Part shown: positions 34,541 to 46,422 of the stretch, one piece after another
Numbering within the stretch: the stretch's first letter is position 1
Layout: the number at the start of each line of letters is the position of its first letter
Source: Casuarina equisetifolia
Taxonomy: Eukaryota > Streptophyta > Magnoliopsida > Fagales > Casuarinaceae
Direction: 5' to 3'
Length of the DNA stretch: 64,000 nt
NCBI GenBank assembly: GCA_028551475.1
Contig: CM052361.1
Coordinates: 4,037,501 to 4,101,500, forward strand
The notes under the pieces: generated by a model
What the model saw: only the letters and a program-made list of their open reading frames with translations
Database searches by the model: none
Told to the model about the DNA's origin: nothing
Position numbers and translations under genes: made by a program

Positions 34541-35270
34541 TATTATTTTGGACCTAAGAAAAGTTGGTACATCCTAATTGGTCAAGCTGAAATAGTGAAG
34601 TAGAGAATCTATCATGAATATATTAAGACTAAAATATACTTTCTTTATCTGCCGACAGTTTGTGATTGGTTTCTCCTCCAAAAGGCCCATCGGATGCTAT
34701 TAACCTGCAACACTAAACACTAGTGCTGCTCTTATTGGAGTCACTTAGGCTTGACACGTGGCATGCCTCCTCTTGTCCTGCCCATCTCCAAAGTCATTCA
34801 AGATTAACATTCCCAAAGATAATCTTGTTTTTTAATCTACAGATAATCTTCCTCGCTTACCGTTGATTTCTGACGACTGTATTTGTTTTTCTTGGACAAA
34901 ATTCTTAAGAAGTTTGTGGCCACTTCTTACTCAACGAAAACAAAAAAGCTGCCAACAACTTCCACGAGATGGAATGTGTATTTTGTTTTAAGAAAATTTT
35001 AAATATGAAAGACTTCATATCTTTTTTAACACATTTTTTTACAGTTAATGTAAATTATAGGGTTCATGTTGTAATGAAGGTGCTATCTCCTATCAAATAA
35101 TAATAATTTGAAAAGACCTCTCACTACATAATTTCTTGCAAGGTGGACCTCCATGTTGTAAAAGGACATTGTGGGAAGAGATTCCCCGTGGGAAAAGTAC
35201 GGCTCCAATTCCTAAGGGGTTTTAAATTATACTTAAAGACTGGTAACTTACTTTACCTTTTCAGTGTAAT
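34540..35270. repeat. Mixed cassette-flank fragments
   Basis: Bases 34550-34720 match one unit of the 180-bp repeat and the following gatgctattaacctgc block. Bases 34790-34840 match about 11730-11770 (agataatcttgtttt), and 35130-35200 match about 12150-12220 and 29910-29970 (ttgtgggaa, agattcccc). Confidence 0.5.
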
Positions 35271-36322
35271 TTGTTTTTTTTTTTTTTTAATTTCAACGAA
35301 ACCAATCAGATGAAAATGAAAGGACCGTCGGCGATATTTTCTCGGCTTGTTTCATAACCACTCCGTCGGTGCGATTTATTCGTTCCCAAAGGAGGGGCCA
35401 CGGGAACTACTGTACGAACAATTCACCCGTAAGCAATCAGTGCTTTTTTAGTGAGGAAGAAAGAGAAAAAGAAGGAATAAAGAGAATAAGAAAAGCTAAA
35501 AGATAAAGGGGGAGATAGGGAGACGATAGGCATAAGTATGTATAACTGTAGGGAAAGGAAATTGATTTAGACAAAAAAAAACTAGAAGTTGGATGAATTT
35601 TAAGGAGGAGAAAATAAAGAATAAATGAGAGAGTGTAGTTTGAGAAAATGACAGATAAGAGAGAAAAAAAAAAAAGAAACAAATTGATGATAATTTTCTT
35701 TCCTTTGACATCAGTAGATTAATTAAAAGGAGTATGGCATATTTAGTTCATGCATTAGAACGAACAAGAAGGAGTTCAATTAAAAGTGGAGTGGCTTCAA
35801 TCATGCCTAATGAACATAACTATATACTGAAAAAGAAATTACCTTTCTAAGTTGATTCTATTCAAGAAAACAAGTCTACATATAATGCTGTTTGTACCTT
35901 ACTTCTATCTCTTTATTTTTTTTCTTTATTTAAGCCAAAACAAAGTAGATTATTACAATTGGACAGCTTAATTAGAGGAGTGAGGGACCTAATCTTGAAT
36001 ATATCAAATAAAATACCTTTGTAGTGGCAATTTACTATTATTTCCCTGTCGATGGAGACCGGACCCAGTCATTTTGTATGGTAGTGACACATCATTGTAT
36101 TACTAGTGCTTTTATTTTATTTGGATAGAAAAAGGAGCCCTCAATGGATGACTTGTATACCGCTAGAGAAACAGAAGACAAACCAGAACACAAGAAAAGA
36201 ATAATATTTTTAGCGCTAAAAAAGATATAAAGGCTAATACTATTTTCCGTTTAATCTAATATACTTTGTCGGTGGCTTTGGTTCAGCCTTGTTCCTTGAA
36301 CCTGACTCTATTTTTCACTCAC
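35270..36322. repeat. RALF 5' region, shared with 12420-13656
   Basis: Extended upstream region of the cassette 2 RALF gene. It shares gtaacttactttaccttttcag, a purine-rich block at 35450-35512 and aatactattttccgttt. A minus-strand frame at 35437-35711 is the low-complexity complement of the purine block, not a gene. Confidence 0.6.
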
Positions 36323-36330
36323 TATAAGTA
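36323..36330 (+). promoter_or_regulatory. TATA box of cassette 2 RALF gene
   Basis: An identical tataagta octamer, 89 bp before the ATG at 36412, in the context cactcactataagta shared with cassette 1. Confidence 0.7.
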
Positions 36331-36411
36331 AAACCCTCCAGGAACACAAGGTGTACGAATAATTTGTGGAGGAAGGTTGGTCAGCAGAGTGAGTTAAAAA
36401 AGAATACTGCA

Positions 36412-36777
36412 ATGGAGGCCTCTACCGCGAAGCGAGGTATGTATCCTCTGGCGTTCTTTATGACACTGATACTCCTTAACGCACGTTGTTATGGTGCTGC
36501 TGTTCTTGTTAAGAGCAACTCCACTTTCCGGTGCGATGGCCGCCTCGATGACTGCCTCATCGAGGACGACCTGGAGCTGGAGATCCTCTTCAACCCTTAC
36601 GTCAGCCGGATTCTTCCAGACCAGAATTCACACCCTGGCCAGGCTGCTAATAATCCTGTAAGACCCGCTTGTCCATCGGCCAGTAACCAAGGTTATTCCT
36701 GTGGCGGTCCACCGGCTTCTAGCTCGAACGGTAGTGGTAGCCCTTTCAATCGAAACAATCAACATCCAAAACAATGA
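36412..36777 (+). CDS. RALF-like secreted peptide, two-cysteine form (cassette 2)
   Basis: The 121-residue precursor starts at the first ATG after the TATA box. Residues 1-68 follow the cassette 1 protein closely: the signal peptide is in about 10-28, C41 and C48 are in CDGRLDDC, and SRIL is at 65-68. The mature part is almost unrelated: an Asn/Gln/Pro linker, then C87 and C97 with nine residues between and GYSC at the second Cys. A Ser/Gly/Pro-rich stretch and SPFNRN at 110-115 follow, the latter sitting where canonical RALF has NPYxRGC. There is no third or fourth Cys. It is probably secreted to the apoplast. The partner receptor gene starts 1816 bp downstream. It may act as ligand, antagonist or wall-binding peptide through its linked receptor; this is inference. 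Confidence 0.77.
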   Translation: MEASTAKRGMYPLAFFMTLILLNARCYGAAVLVKSNSTFRCDGRLDDCLIEDDLELEILFNPYVSRILPDQNSHPGQAANNPVRPACPSASNQGYSCGGPPASSSNGSGSPFNRNNQHPKQ

Positions 36778-38006
36778 GATGTATGGGAAGTGTTTCCTTT
36801 CAACTGTGGACTTGTTCTCCTATATCCCAATCCTTCGTGTTTTTTTTTTTTTTGTGTTTTTTTTTTCAAGACATGCTTTTTATTACTTCCTACCAGCATT
36901 GTCGATCCATCTTATGTGTAACTGTTTTCTTTAATGTTTGTATCTTTTGTTGGAGAAAACTCGCGATTTCCTCAATAAGGCAAGCTTATGTTCGTGGCTG
37001 TAAGTTTGAAACCTTGACAGATCGTCGTGGAGGAAGTCAGTTGTACGGCTTCCTTTTATTAGTCCTTGTGCTGATCCCTTCCGAACTTTGTTATTATGAA
37101 TATGTTCAGCATGAATATTTTTTATGCACTTTGTTAGTACATCAGTCAGTTCTGTGGTAAATTAACAGATACTCTAATTATGAGTTTTGAAATTCAACAC
37201 CTACATGTATGAGTTGAATATATACTTTGTAATATTATAAAGAAAAAAATGTGATGTTGCTAAATATTAGATAATTAAATGCATAAAGATACATGGTGAA
37301 ATCATGGTTGAAGCCTATCAACTCCAACGGACATCAAACGTGGCCCGCCATCCTCGTCAATTTCTGTAACACATGACAAAGATAACAAAAATTACCCAGA
37401 AAACAAAGAATACCAAAGTCAAGTACATACAAAGATTGTCTTTGCATGAAGCAAGCGGCCGTTCTAGTGTTGAAATTTGGGAAAATTGTGGTTCCTTAGA
37501 CTGAATGATTAGCCAAGGTTAAGGGAACATGTCGCAAAATATATCGGATTAAACTAAAGTGAAAGTAAAAATGAACAGGGACCATAAAAAGAAGCAGAGT
37601 GACGAAGACGCGTTCCAAACCGAAGCAGACGAGGCCATTTGGGCCTAATCCCCGGCAAATCCCTTTTTTTCACTGTATCCCATTTTAATTCTCAAGAATG
37701 ATTACTTTTACTCTGAAACTCAATTTTTTGGCTAAAAATTAATTGCATAGTCATATGGAAAATAAATATTTAATGGCTTACATTTAATTCAAAATTTCTC
37801 TTAGAATTCTGTTATCTTTCGTCAAATGAAAATTATGGTTTTATCCATACCCACAACTAAATATGTCAAAATCATTCCATTATAATATGAGAATATATAA
37901 TATACTTAACACGGAATATTTCATTTCTTACTTTTTCTATCAAAATGTGATTTCCACTTGTAAATTCTGGTGAAGAATTTTTTTAGATTGTATTCTAAAA
38001 GTCATT

Positions 38007-38040
<34 letters not shown>

Positions 38041-38593
38041 CTGTGTATCTTTCTACACAATTTCTCTCTCTATCTTTCTACACAATTTGTGTTGATCATT
38101 CTTTACCTTAGATCTTGTAACCCTTCATATAAATGAAACAGACTTAGAACTTCAGTTCACGAAAATAAGACCACCAAACTTCAATCCTTCTTCAGTCCTC
38201 TTGACATTCTTTAAATTTGAAACGATATTAAAACTCCTAAAAGATTTGTCTCATAAAGCATGCTGTAAAAGTAAAACCAGTAAGCATATCACAGGATTAC
38301 CAAATCAAGCCATGCCCCATAAAACATGGGTAAGGAATTTGGCTTAAATAGCAGTTCTCTTAGGCAATTTAGTAAAAATGGTAATCCTTCTTAGGAATTT
38401 TCCAAAAGATTTTGTTTGCTTTTGTTTTCTTCTGTTGAAGATTCTCCTCCGCTGCCTTTTTTTCCAAAGTGAAAGGGACAACAAAAGCGATCAGAACACC
38501 GAATAATTAAAGACTACGTTACATGACTGTATTTAGTTGGAACAAGGAGAAGCATTTGCTGCCATCTTCTCAGTTTGTTACCATCTTTACTTC
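36778..38593. other. RALF-receptor spacer, cassette 2
   Basis: It contains the RALF 3' block (gtttcctttcaactgtgg, cttgttctcctatatcc), a tgtacggcttcc phrase at 37040, and the 37440-37560 block shared with 14850-14960. A (GA)n run of about 30 bp lies at 38007-38038, about 560 bp before the receptor. The 38330-38400 block matches 15620-15705. The plus frame at 36774-37160 overlaps conserved non-coding 3' flank and is not called. Confidence 0.55.
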
Positions 38594-41215
38594 ATGAGGA
38601 ACTTCTTGATGCTTTCCCCTTGCTTCGTCTTGTTCCTTCTTTTCCGTATCTCAATCTCTACTTCTACACCTCGTTACATTGCTGTTGACAATATTATCCT
38701 CAACTGCGGCACTTCTGGTACCTCAACGGATGTGGATAAGCGCGAGTGGATCGGAGACATCAGCTCCAAATACGCTCCCACAGAAGCACCCAAACACAAC
38801 TCTACTGCCTCTAAAGCCGAACAAGGCTACCGCGACGCAGTCCCCTACCAGACGGCCCGTATATCTTTCTCCCAGTTTACGTACCAGTTTCGTCTCACCC
38901 CTGGCCCCAAATTCCTTCGCTTGTACTTCTTCAACTCTTCTTACCAAGGTTTTGAAAACTCAATAGACTTTTTCACAGTTAAAGCGAATTCGTTCATCTT
39001 ACTCAGTAACTTCAGTGCTTCACTTGCCAATTCATCGGATGAAGGTGCTATTTATAAAGAGTTCTGCATCAATGTCGGCGATGAAAAGGAATTGAACGTG
39101 ACGTTCATCCCATGGCCAAGTAATTCTACTGAATTCTATGCTATTATCAATGGAATTGAGATTGTCTCCATGCCACGCGACTTCTACTATTCAGAGGGTA
39201 AGGAGCTTCCTTATGACGGCCTAAGTTATCCGTTCTCCTTCACCAACAACATCGCACTAGAGATGGTTGTTCGATTAAACGTGGGTGGGAATGACATATC
39301 ACCGGTGTATGATACTGGCATGTTTAGAAAATGGTCCCAGGACTCGAAGTACTATCTACGTGGTGGCATCGTCGTTCATAATCCAAATCTGACACCCATA
39401 TTCTCGAAAATACCAAATTATACTGCACCTGATGAACTCTACATGAGCGCAGAAGCAATGAATTCAGACAGGAACAAGAACAAGGTTTCTACTTTGAGGT
39501 GGGAACTACCAGTTGATTCCGAATACGATTATTTGGTGAGGCTCCATTTCTGCGAAATAGTCTCCAATATAAACCAAGTGGGCGAAAGAATATTTATTAT
39601 CTATATAGACAACAAGACAGTCGAATCCTGGGCTGATGTATTTCTGTGGAGTGGAGGGAATGATGTGCCTGTGTACAAGGACTACGTAGTAAGGATCCAA
39701 GACAAGGCTCATCTCTTAGTTACCCTACACCCACGGGAACCTAGGTTTGGGATCGTCAATGTCATTCTAAATGGTATGGAGGTATTCAAATTGAGCGGCT
39801 CAGATCGCAACCTTGCTGTTTCCGGGCCTTTGCCCTCTTTACCGCAGGCTCAAAAACCTGCTTCACTATCTAACAAATCCAAGGCAAAGAAAACAGTAAT
39901 CATTGCCGCCGGAACATGTTTGGGCATCTTGGTTGTGCTCACTCTAGCCTGTGGTATGGTTCTCTGGAAACTAAGGAAGACAAAGCGCAACGTTTCTTTC
40001 TGTCCAATATCCAAGTGCTGGTGTTGGCCCGAGCCCGACAAGGGAAAGTCAACAAGGACAACAGCCTCATCACTGCCCGGAGAACTATGTCGCCACTTCA
40101 CGCTGGAGGAACTCAAAAGAGCGACGGAGAACTTCAAGGAGGAATTAGCTATAGGCGTGGGTGGCTTTGGCAAAGTGTATAAGGGTCTTGTTGACGAGGG
40201 TAAAATGACCGTGGCAATCAAGCGCTTGAACCCGGAATCTAAACAAGGTTTCCGTGAGTTCTGGACGGAGATCGAGATGCTCTCTCAGCTTCGCCACGTC
40301 CATCTCGTTTCTCTCATCGGATACTGTAACGATGAGGGCGAGATGATCCTCGTCTACGACTTCATGGCCAACGGAACTCTTCGTCATCACCTCTACGGCA
40401 CCGACAACGATCCCCTCTCCTGGAAACAGAGGCTCCAGGTTTGCGTTGGAGCGGCACGTGGTTTGGACTACCTGCACACGGGCGTGAAGCAGCCCATCAT
40501 CCACCGTGACGTGAAGACCACCAATATTCTGTTGGATGACAAATGGGTGGCCAAAGTTTCGGATTTCGGGTTATCTAAAACGGGTCAAGAAAACACGGCG
40601 GTAAGCACCATGGTAAAGGGTACGTTTGGATATTTGGATCCGGATTATGCAAAGCGTCGGCAACTAACGGCAAAATCTGACGTGTATTCCTTTGGTGTGG
40701 TGCTGTTGGAAGCCATATGTGCCCGAAAAGCCCTGGATCAAAAACTTGAGACCCCCCAGTGGAACTTGGCGAACTGGGCCCGGGAGTGCATTGCGAGTGG
40801 GACCATCGGGGAAATAATTGATCCTTATCTGAAGGGCAAGATAGCTCCGGAATGTTTCAAGGTATGCATAGAGGTGGCGGAGAGTTGTGTGCATGATCAG
40901 GGGATGCAGCGGCCAACGATGAATGATGTGAAGGAAAAGCTCGAATTTGCATTGGAGCTGCAGGAACGTGCCGACGCCGAGATGGAGAAAATCAAAGCCA
41001 TTGGCCAGTATAGCTACCCAGACGTGATATCATTCCCTGTGACCGGTACCATTGGTGTTTTCCGGAACAATAATGTTCACAATGAACATGGGTCGGAAAC
41101 AGATAGTGGGACCGTGTTTGGCTCGACTAACATTCAGTTGACCTCCTCAAGTCTTGATTCTGATGCCATCGTTGATGAACATGTCTTCACGGCCACCACA
41201 AACTCTAAACCTTAG
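38594..41215 (+). CDS. FERONIA-like receptor kinase (CrRLK1L), cassette 2
   Basis: The single-exon gene encodes 873 residues from ATG 38594; the longer frame upstream opens only at TTG. It has a signal peptide to about residue 23, an ectodomain beginning YIAVDNIILNCG, and a second malectin block with VVRLNVGGND. A membrane span lies at 434-458. The kinase has GVGGFGKVYKG, VAIK with K543, HRD at 637-639 with K641, DFG at 657-659 and GTFGYLDPDY. All catalytic residues are present. The kinase is close to those of cassettes 1 and 3; the ectodomain differs in blocks, for example after IVSMP and in the stretch after the TGMFRKWSQD motif. The C-terminal tail is long and ends NSKP. It probably signals at the plasma membrane in response to RALF-type peptides, together with a GPI-anchored LLG co-receptor encoded elsewhere (family knowledge). 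Its neighbour is the RALF gene at 36412. Confidence 0.93.
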   Translation: MRNFLMLSPCFVLFLLFRISISTSTPRYIAVDNIILNCGTSGTSTDVDKREWIGDISSKYAPTEAPKHNSTASKAEQGYRDAVPYQTARISFSQFTYQFRLTPGPKFLRLYFFNSSYQGFENSIDFFTVKANSFILLSNFSASLANSSDEGAIYKEFCINVGDEKELNVTFIPWPSNSTEFYAIINGIEIVSMPRDFYYSEGKELPYDGLSYPFSFTNNIALEMVVRLNVGGNDISPVYDTGMFRKWSQDSKYYLRGGIVVHNPNLTPIFSKIPNYTAPDELYMSAEAMNSDRNKNKVSTLRWELPVDSEYDYLVRLHFCEIVSNINQVGERIFIIYIDNKTVESWADVFLWSGGNDVPVYKDYVVRIQDKAHLLVTLHPREPRFGIVNVILNGMEVFKLSGSDRNLAVSGPLPSLPQAQKPASLSNKSKAKKTVIIAAGTCLGILVVLTLACGMVLWKLRKTKRNVSFCPISKCWCWPEPDKGKSTRTTASSLPGELCRHFTLEELKRATENFKEELAIGVGGFGKVYKGLVDEGKMTVAIKRLNPESKQGFREFWTEIEMLSQLRHVHLVSLIGYCNDEGEMILVYDFMANGTLRHHLYGTDNDPLSWKQRLQVCVGAARGLDYLHTGVKQPIIHRDVKTTNILLDDKWVAKVSDFGLSKTGQENTAVSTMVKGTFGYLDPDYAKRRQLTAKSDVYSFGVVLLEAICARKALDQKLETPQWNLANWARECIASGTIGEIIDPYLKGKIAPECFKVCIEVAESCVHDQGMQRPTMNDVKEKLEFALELQERADAEMEKIKAIGQYSYPDVISFPVTGTIGVFRNNNVHNEHGSETDSGTVFGSTNIQLTSSSLDSDAIVDEHVFTATTNSKP

Positions 41216-42470
41216 GTTTTTTTACTTGAATTTCCAAAGGGTGGGGTAGCAAAGTGTGTTCCAGCTCTTTTTTGGCTTCTTATCTTTAGCAATAGTAGTG
41301 TGTGGCAGTTCCTGTATGAAGGTGTGACTTGTCTTGGAAAAAGTAAACATAGAAAAGAAAGAAGTGTCTATTTATATTCAGGTCAATAAATGCTCCTTTT
41401 CTTGCGGATGAAATAAACAACAAAAGAATTACATAGTTGGCACTTTTTCACAACAAACAAAGGGTCCAGAGAAGTAAAAAAACTATATGTGGTTATATTT
41501 TGAAATCTTATTTAATGTTATGTGTGAATTATTCCAAAATTTTATACCTTGTTTTGGTTCGTTCAAGAATTAACTAATGTAATCACCTTTACAATCTTCT
41601 CACCTAATATGTAACTTAACTTTTACTAACACCACAGTAAAAGCTTTCTAAACATGAGGCAATGTTACGGAGGCCTTAAGAAAGGTTTGAGTTGCATGGC
41701 TTGCATTTTTGTACCGTAAGGCATGAGAAAAGTTATGTCAAAACCACCATTGAAGGAGGGTACTAATGTTGGACTCTTTCACGTCCTAGTCATGACAACA
41801 TTGTTTATAGGAAAAAAAAAAGTGTAGCTATATTTTTTTCTTTTCTTTCTTATTTTTGTTTAACTAACAAAACCAAGAGCTGTTCTCTCCAAATAAACCG
41901 ACGGGAACATTTGCGCAACTCCAGGAGTAGAACTCTGCAACTTTTTTACCAAGACCGCAAATGGACTAAATTATTGTCCTACATCAGGCTTTATAAAGTG
42001 AGGATAACGAAGAAAAAAGAGTAAAGAAGTGTGACCCACTAAATTATTGTCCTAAATCAGCCTTTTTATAAAGTAAAGATAGAAAGAGGGAAAAAAGAGT
42101 GAAGAGATGTGACCCATGAAATTATTATCCCACCACCACTTTTATAAAGCGAAGATTCCGAGGAAAAGAGAGCAGAGAAATGTGACCCACCTCTTTTATA
42201 GACTTGACACTGTAGCCGACATAAAGGACAAGGCAAGTATACTATAGTAGTCGTGGATCACGCGAAGCAACGAAGGCCAAACCAAAGAGTCAAGAAATGT
42301 GACCCACTTGTACATAATAAAGTTGACTTGACATCTCTAGTGGAAGATCTAAAAGAAGAAACAAAGCACTGTAACGGGACGAGATAGGCGTGGAACACGT
42401 TAAATGATGAAGTTCAAGCCCCTGCATAATGCTAACAACTCAACTACAATCATTTGTGTTAGATTTTTTT
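41216..42470. repeat. Receptor 3' flank and tandem repeat, cassette 2
   Basis: The first 200 bp match the flank after 51018 (ggtggggtagcaaagtgtgtt, caataaatgctcc). Degenerate units of about 75-80 bp follow at 41960-42200 (aaattattgtccta, tttataaagt, gtgacccact), then cgtggatcacgcgaagc at about 42251. It is non-coding. Confidence 0.65.
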
Positions 42471-43680
42471 TTTTTAATAAGATTTAAATAAGATAAGACA
42501 ATCTACACTTTTCTTATCATGATTAACTTCAATTTATAGTTTTTACTGACAGTGTCTAACAAAAACATCGTTGCCCTTTCGGCTGCGGACGGGCTAAGGC
42601 TATTGTGGCAGAATCATGGCTTATAAGCAACCGTGGGGCTCCCCTTTTGGATCTCCAGCTCTCTACCTTTGGATTGGGCCAAGGCCAACTTTCAGGTTTT
42701 CTTGGGGTGGCTAGACAACCCAAATATCACCACCCAATGAGCCAGGAACGAAGACCATGTTGAAGCGGACGAACCACGGGAACAGGCTGGGCTATGATTA
42801 AAACCCCAAGGCTCAAACTCGGAGCAGCCCCTCAATCATAAAGATGCGCTGTAAAAACAAACCAAGAACAGGGTCCATTAGCACTGCAAGAACTCCAAAA
42901 GGAACACTAGGATCCATCTTGACAATTGGACTGAAACAATTCCTACTTATTATTTCTTGTATGGCACATTTTGATTTTCATTAGCATAGTCATTAAGGCT
43001 CACTGTGAGTGTCATAGTCAACATTTTCTTTTATTGGCGAGTTGATTTCGATAAATCATGACATCATGGTTAATTGGGAGCAAGATTTTCGGGTGCACTG
43101 ATTTTAATTGCCACCGAGTCCCAATTTAGCCTTCAAACCTCGGACTTTAGTTTTCTTTCGCTGAGCAATGTTGACGGTAAATCTTCTTGCAGTTAGACAT
43201 CCGGCCAAGCAAATTGTTTGCTCTATTATCATCTAATGCATAATGACTTCAAAGAATCCTTAATTCACCAAAAATATAATTAGAATCGACTTGAAATGTT
43301 ACTTGAATCCACGAACAAAAGGATAACATAAGTATCTACTTTCAATGTTTTCACATAAGCTGGAATTCTCTATGTTAAGAAGATCAAGAGGTCCTAAAAT
43401 AAATAAAACAAAGGTTGCATAAAAACTTCCTAGTTATTATTTCTAACCTTAATCAATAAGATTCCTAGAATAAAGACTTCTAACCTCATATAATTATCAT
43501 AAAGAAAATGTCTTTAAAATAGTCTATAGCACAAAATAAAATTCATTAAAAACAGTATCCTACATGAGTGAGTCTACTCGCCTGTCTATGTGGTTAATGT
43601 GAGTCTACCTACATATCTAATCTTCCCCTTCCGACATTTAAGATGGATTAAATTATACTTTAAGACTAGTGACATATTTT
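42471..43680. other. Spacer with block shared with 26035-26185
   Basis: Bases about 42675-42830 match 26035-26185. The remainder is AT-rich with no gene seen. Confidence 0.45.
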
Positions 43681-44440
43681 AGTGTTACGCCCACAAGATG
43701 ACATGTAAGCACGGGGTGTATTCCGAACTCTCACCCCTCGCTGAAAGTAATATGGTCGGTATTTTTGTTGAACACCAGGACACTCTTCTGAGCAGGGGCT
43801 TAAAGACTACAGCAGACCTTTTGGTCCCAATCATGCTTATATGCTGCCAACGAAAATGTAATAGAACAGTCACTTTTGAATCAGTACTTTGCCCTTGAGG
43901 TGCTGTCATCTTCCCAACAAGGCTTGTTTACCTATCTTGCTAGAAGCCCGCTTATTGCCGCAAATCAGCAGCCATAGACTCTTCTAAGAAGAATTTCTAC
44001 CCCCTACTAGATGATCGTCCACTCCAAGGTCCTATAACACGCTCGGTGACTTCTAGGATCGTTATTTAAAACTTCTAAATTTGTTATTGTACCTTCTTAT
44101 CTGTTACATCGGTCTGTTAAAGGCTTTAAGAAACTATAATCAACTTGTCTTGTGTTTATTTGTTGCATTCGTCCTTTTCATATTCGGGACTATGACTCCA
44201 GTTGTTGGAGATAAACTCGCAATTTGCTCTATGTGGCAAACGAATATATTGGCCAGATATTCTTTTAGCGTGTTTGTTGCTTCTCGCGAAATGAACGAAA
44301 CGAATGAATCAGTATTAACCCACTGGTTGGTGACCTGCCTAGCTATCGGAGTCTTTCTCTCTCTTTTATGCAAGGAATTAGAGTCTGTTCAAGGAAGTGA
44401 CCTATTGAAGTAAGACAACTGTCTGGAGTTTATGATCCAA
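43680..44440. other. Orphan region with RALF 3' flank-like relic
   Basis: Bases 43690-43900 are GC-richer, but frames on both strands (43685-43909) have no recognisable domain. Bases 44070-44225 match 30058-30215. The phrases gttggagataaactcgcaattt and atgtggcaaacg at 44202-44242 resemble the region after intact RALF genes (gttggagaaaactcgcgattt at 36950). This may be the remains of another RALF copy whose coding part is lost. Confidence 0.45.
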
Positions 44441-46190
44441 CAGTTTAGAAGTGAAAAACAGCTTTATAATGGGTGAACGAAAATTGATTAATAATTGTCT
44501 TTGTCTTTTCATTATAGAAGATTTAAATTTTCTTTATTGTTTGAATAGTTCATCAACCAGCAATTGATGCTTTTTCTTTGTCCCAAGTATTTTTTCTTTT
44601 TTCACACATTCATCTGAGTGTTGAACTTGAGGCCTTTTTTATCCTAAGCTTCACCAGATTATTACTGAATTAACAAGTAATCAACATCTGAAAAATTAAA
44701 TGTATGTAATTAACAATCATTTCCATTTTTTATTTTGAGTAGGTCTTTGGCATAATTTTTTAATTACATTTCAGTTCTTTGTCTTTTCCAAAAATTTTGG
44801 TACAGACAGTCAACTTCATACACATTTTACAACTTTCGAGAAGAAAATAAGATCTTGCACACAGATTACACCTTTCACAAAATAATTCTTCAAGAATCTG
44901 ATTTGACAATTATTGAGGGCATGTTTTTTGACAACCAAACATGGGAAATCAAGTCATATCTTGTCATGTGAAATTTCAATGTCTCTAATAAAAGATTATA
45001 TTAAAAAAAAATCTCTGTAAGCATAACATTCAACTAACTATGCACTAGATTAGATATATATGAATGAGATCCAGCCTTCTGGTTATCCGACATTTTTTTT
45101 TTAAATTTGTTTCGTAGTAAACTGGTTTAGTATTACTGATACGAATTTGCATTTAAAGAGAGGAGACCAACAATTTTCATGTAGAAAATCAAGTATTGGA
45201 GGACATTAACAAGTGACTTGAATAAGGTCATCTGTAGTTAACAATTGTCTTTATCTTTTCATTGTAAGAGATTTTAATTATTTTATTGATACGAATCAGA
45301 GGAAATATGGGCAATTAGCCATTAATTTTCCGTAAACTATGTCATTAGATGACGTTGCCCATCCTCTGGATCTGTACCCTAATGTTCTTTACTTGTTTAT
45401 CACCCAAAGAAGCCAGCGAATGTTATCGAAGTTCACTGATATGCAAACTGCATCTTTTGTTGAGGAATAAAGAGAAAAGTAAAAAATCAAGAGAGAGAGA
45501 GAGAAGGAAAATGATCCACGTGTAAAGCTAAAGTTGGTATAGGTAACTCACTTTCCAATGATTGGATCCCTGCGGTATCCTAAAGTAAACGAGCTGCTTA
45601 ATTTATTCTTCTAGTATCATAGTTTCTTAGTTACGCCAAAGTTCTTTGCCTTTTCCTGAATTTTAGTTCAAGATGATTAGATTTCTTTGAAAAATCAAAC
45701 AAACTGTTGCATATGTTACGACTTCGGAGAAGAAATAACATACTACAGTTATATGACATCCGTTATAAAATGATTCTTTTAGTTACTTGATATAAATTTA
45801 ATTTGAGCTAAAGGATATTCCACATTAATCTTTGAAGCACCAATATCAACTACATAAATTCATTTTTTTTTATGATAGATACTTTTTTTTGGTTAAAAGT
45901 AGTAAGGTTAATGAATTTATTTTTAGTAACGATTACAGTAACTAGGGGGTAATTAAATTTCAAGAGAACACTTCTCCAAATAATTGAACTTTTCGGCTTG
46001 ACATTGAAGAACACATTGTTCCACTCTACTGGCGAACTTCTTTTCCACTGAATTAAAACAAAGAGTTTTGAGTACTTTTGAATCCTATGATAAAGTTTAT
46101 AATTTTTTAAATTTGGAAGAGAGTGAAGGAAAGTAAGGAAAGATAATTGTATACAGCTTAATTTGGCAGACCTCCATAAAGGTTAATGTA
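44440..46190. repeat. Direct duplication upstream of cassette 3
   Basis: Blocks at about 44485-44900 and 45235-45790 are diverged copies (acaattgtctttatcttttcatt, gttctttgccttttcc, a gagaagaaa block, aaaatgattctt). A purine-rich block at about 45465-45510 corresponds to those upstream of the other RALF genes. No gene is seen. Confidence 0.5.
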
Positions 46191-46320
46191 ACTTCCCGAT
46201 TAAAATAATATAATTGTTTTGGTGCTTTTGGATCATCCTTGTTCATGAAGAAGATTAACTTCCCGATTACAATAATGTGCTTGCTTTGGTGCTTTTGGTT
46301 CATCTTTGTTCATGACGCTC
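46191..46320 (+). promoter_or_regulatory. Tandem-duplicated promoter block, cassette 3 RALF
   Basis: A 67-bp unit beginning acttcccgatta at 46191 repeats from 46258, each containing ttttggtgcttttgg, tcat and ttgttcatga. Cassettes 1 and 2 have one related block (ggcgcttttggttc near 13605, ggtggctttggttc near 36275) at the same distance from TATA, so only cassette 3 carries two. Confidence 0.65.
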
Positions 46321-46332
46321 TTCTTCACTGGG

Positions 46333-46340
46333 TATAAGTA
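46333..46340 (+). promoter_or_regulatory. TATA box of cassette 3 RALF gene
   Basis: The sequence tataagta lies 90 bp before the ATG at 46423. It sits inside an upstream in-frame open stretch, which shows that the stretch is promoter rather than coding. Confidence 0.7.
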
Positions 46341-46422
46341 CGCCTATCCAGAAACAGAATGTGCAAGAAAGTTCTGTGGAGGAACGTCAGTTGGTAGTGT
46401 CGAGTTAAAAAGGAATAATTCA

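Noticed and set aside
35437..35711. Minus-strand Ser/Phe-rich proteins
   Set aside because: Complement of a purine-rich promoter block; low complexity.
36774..37160. 128-codon plus frame after the cassette 2 RALF gene
   Set aside because: Lies in the conserved 3' flank, starts with a Phe run from a poly-T tract, and is not kept open in cassettes 1 and 3.
38537..38593. Longer N-terminus for receptor 2
   Set aside because: It opens at TTG, would push the signal peptide inside the protein, and is not present in the other receptors.
46306..46422. In-frame N-terminal extension of the cassette 3 RALF gene, including an ATG at 46312
   Set aside because: It contains the TATA box and the duplicated promoter block, and the other two RALF genes have no such extension. 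The ATG at 46423 matches their starts.
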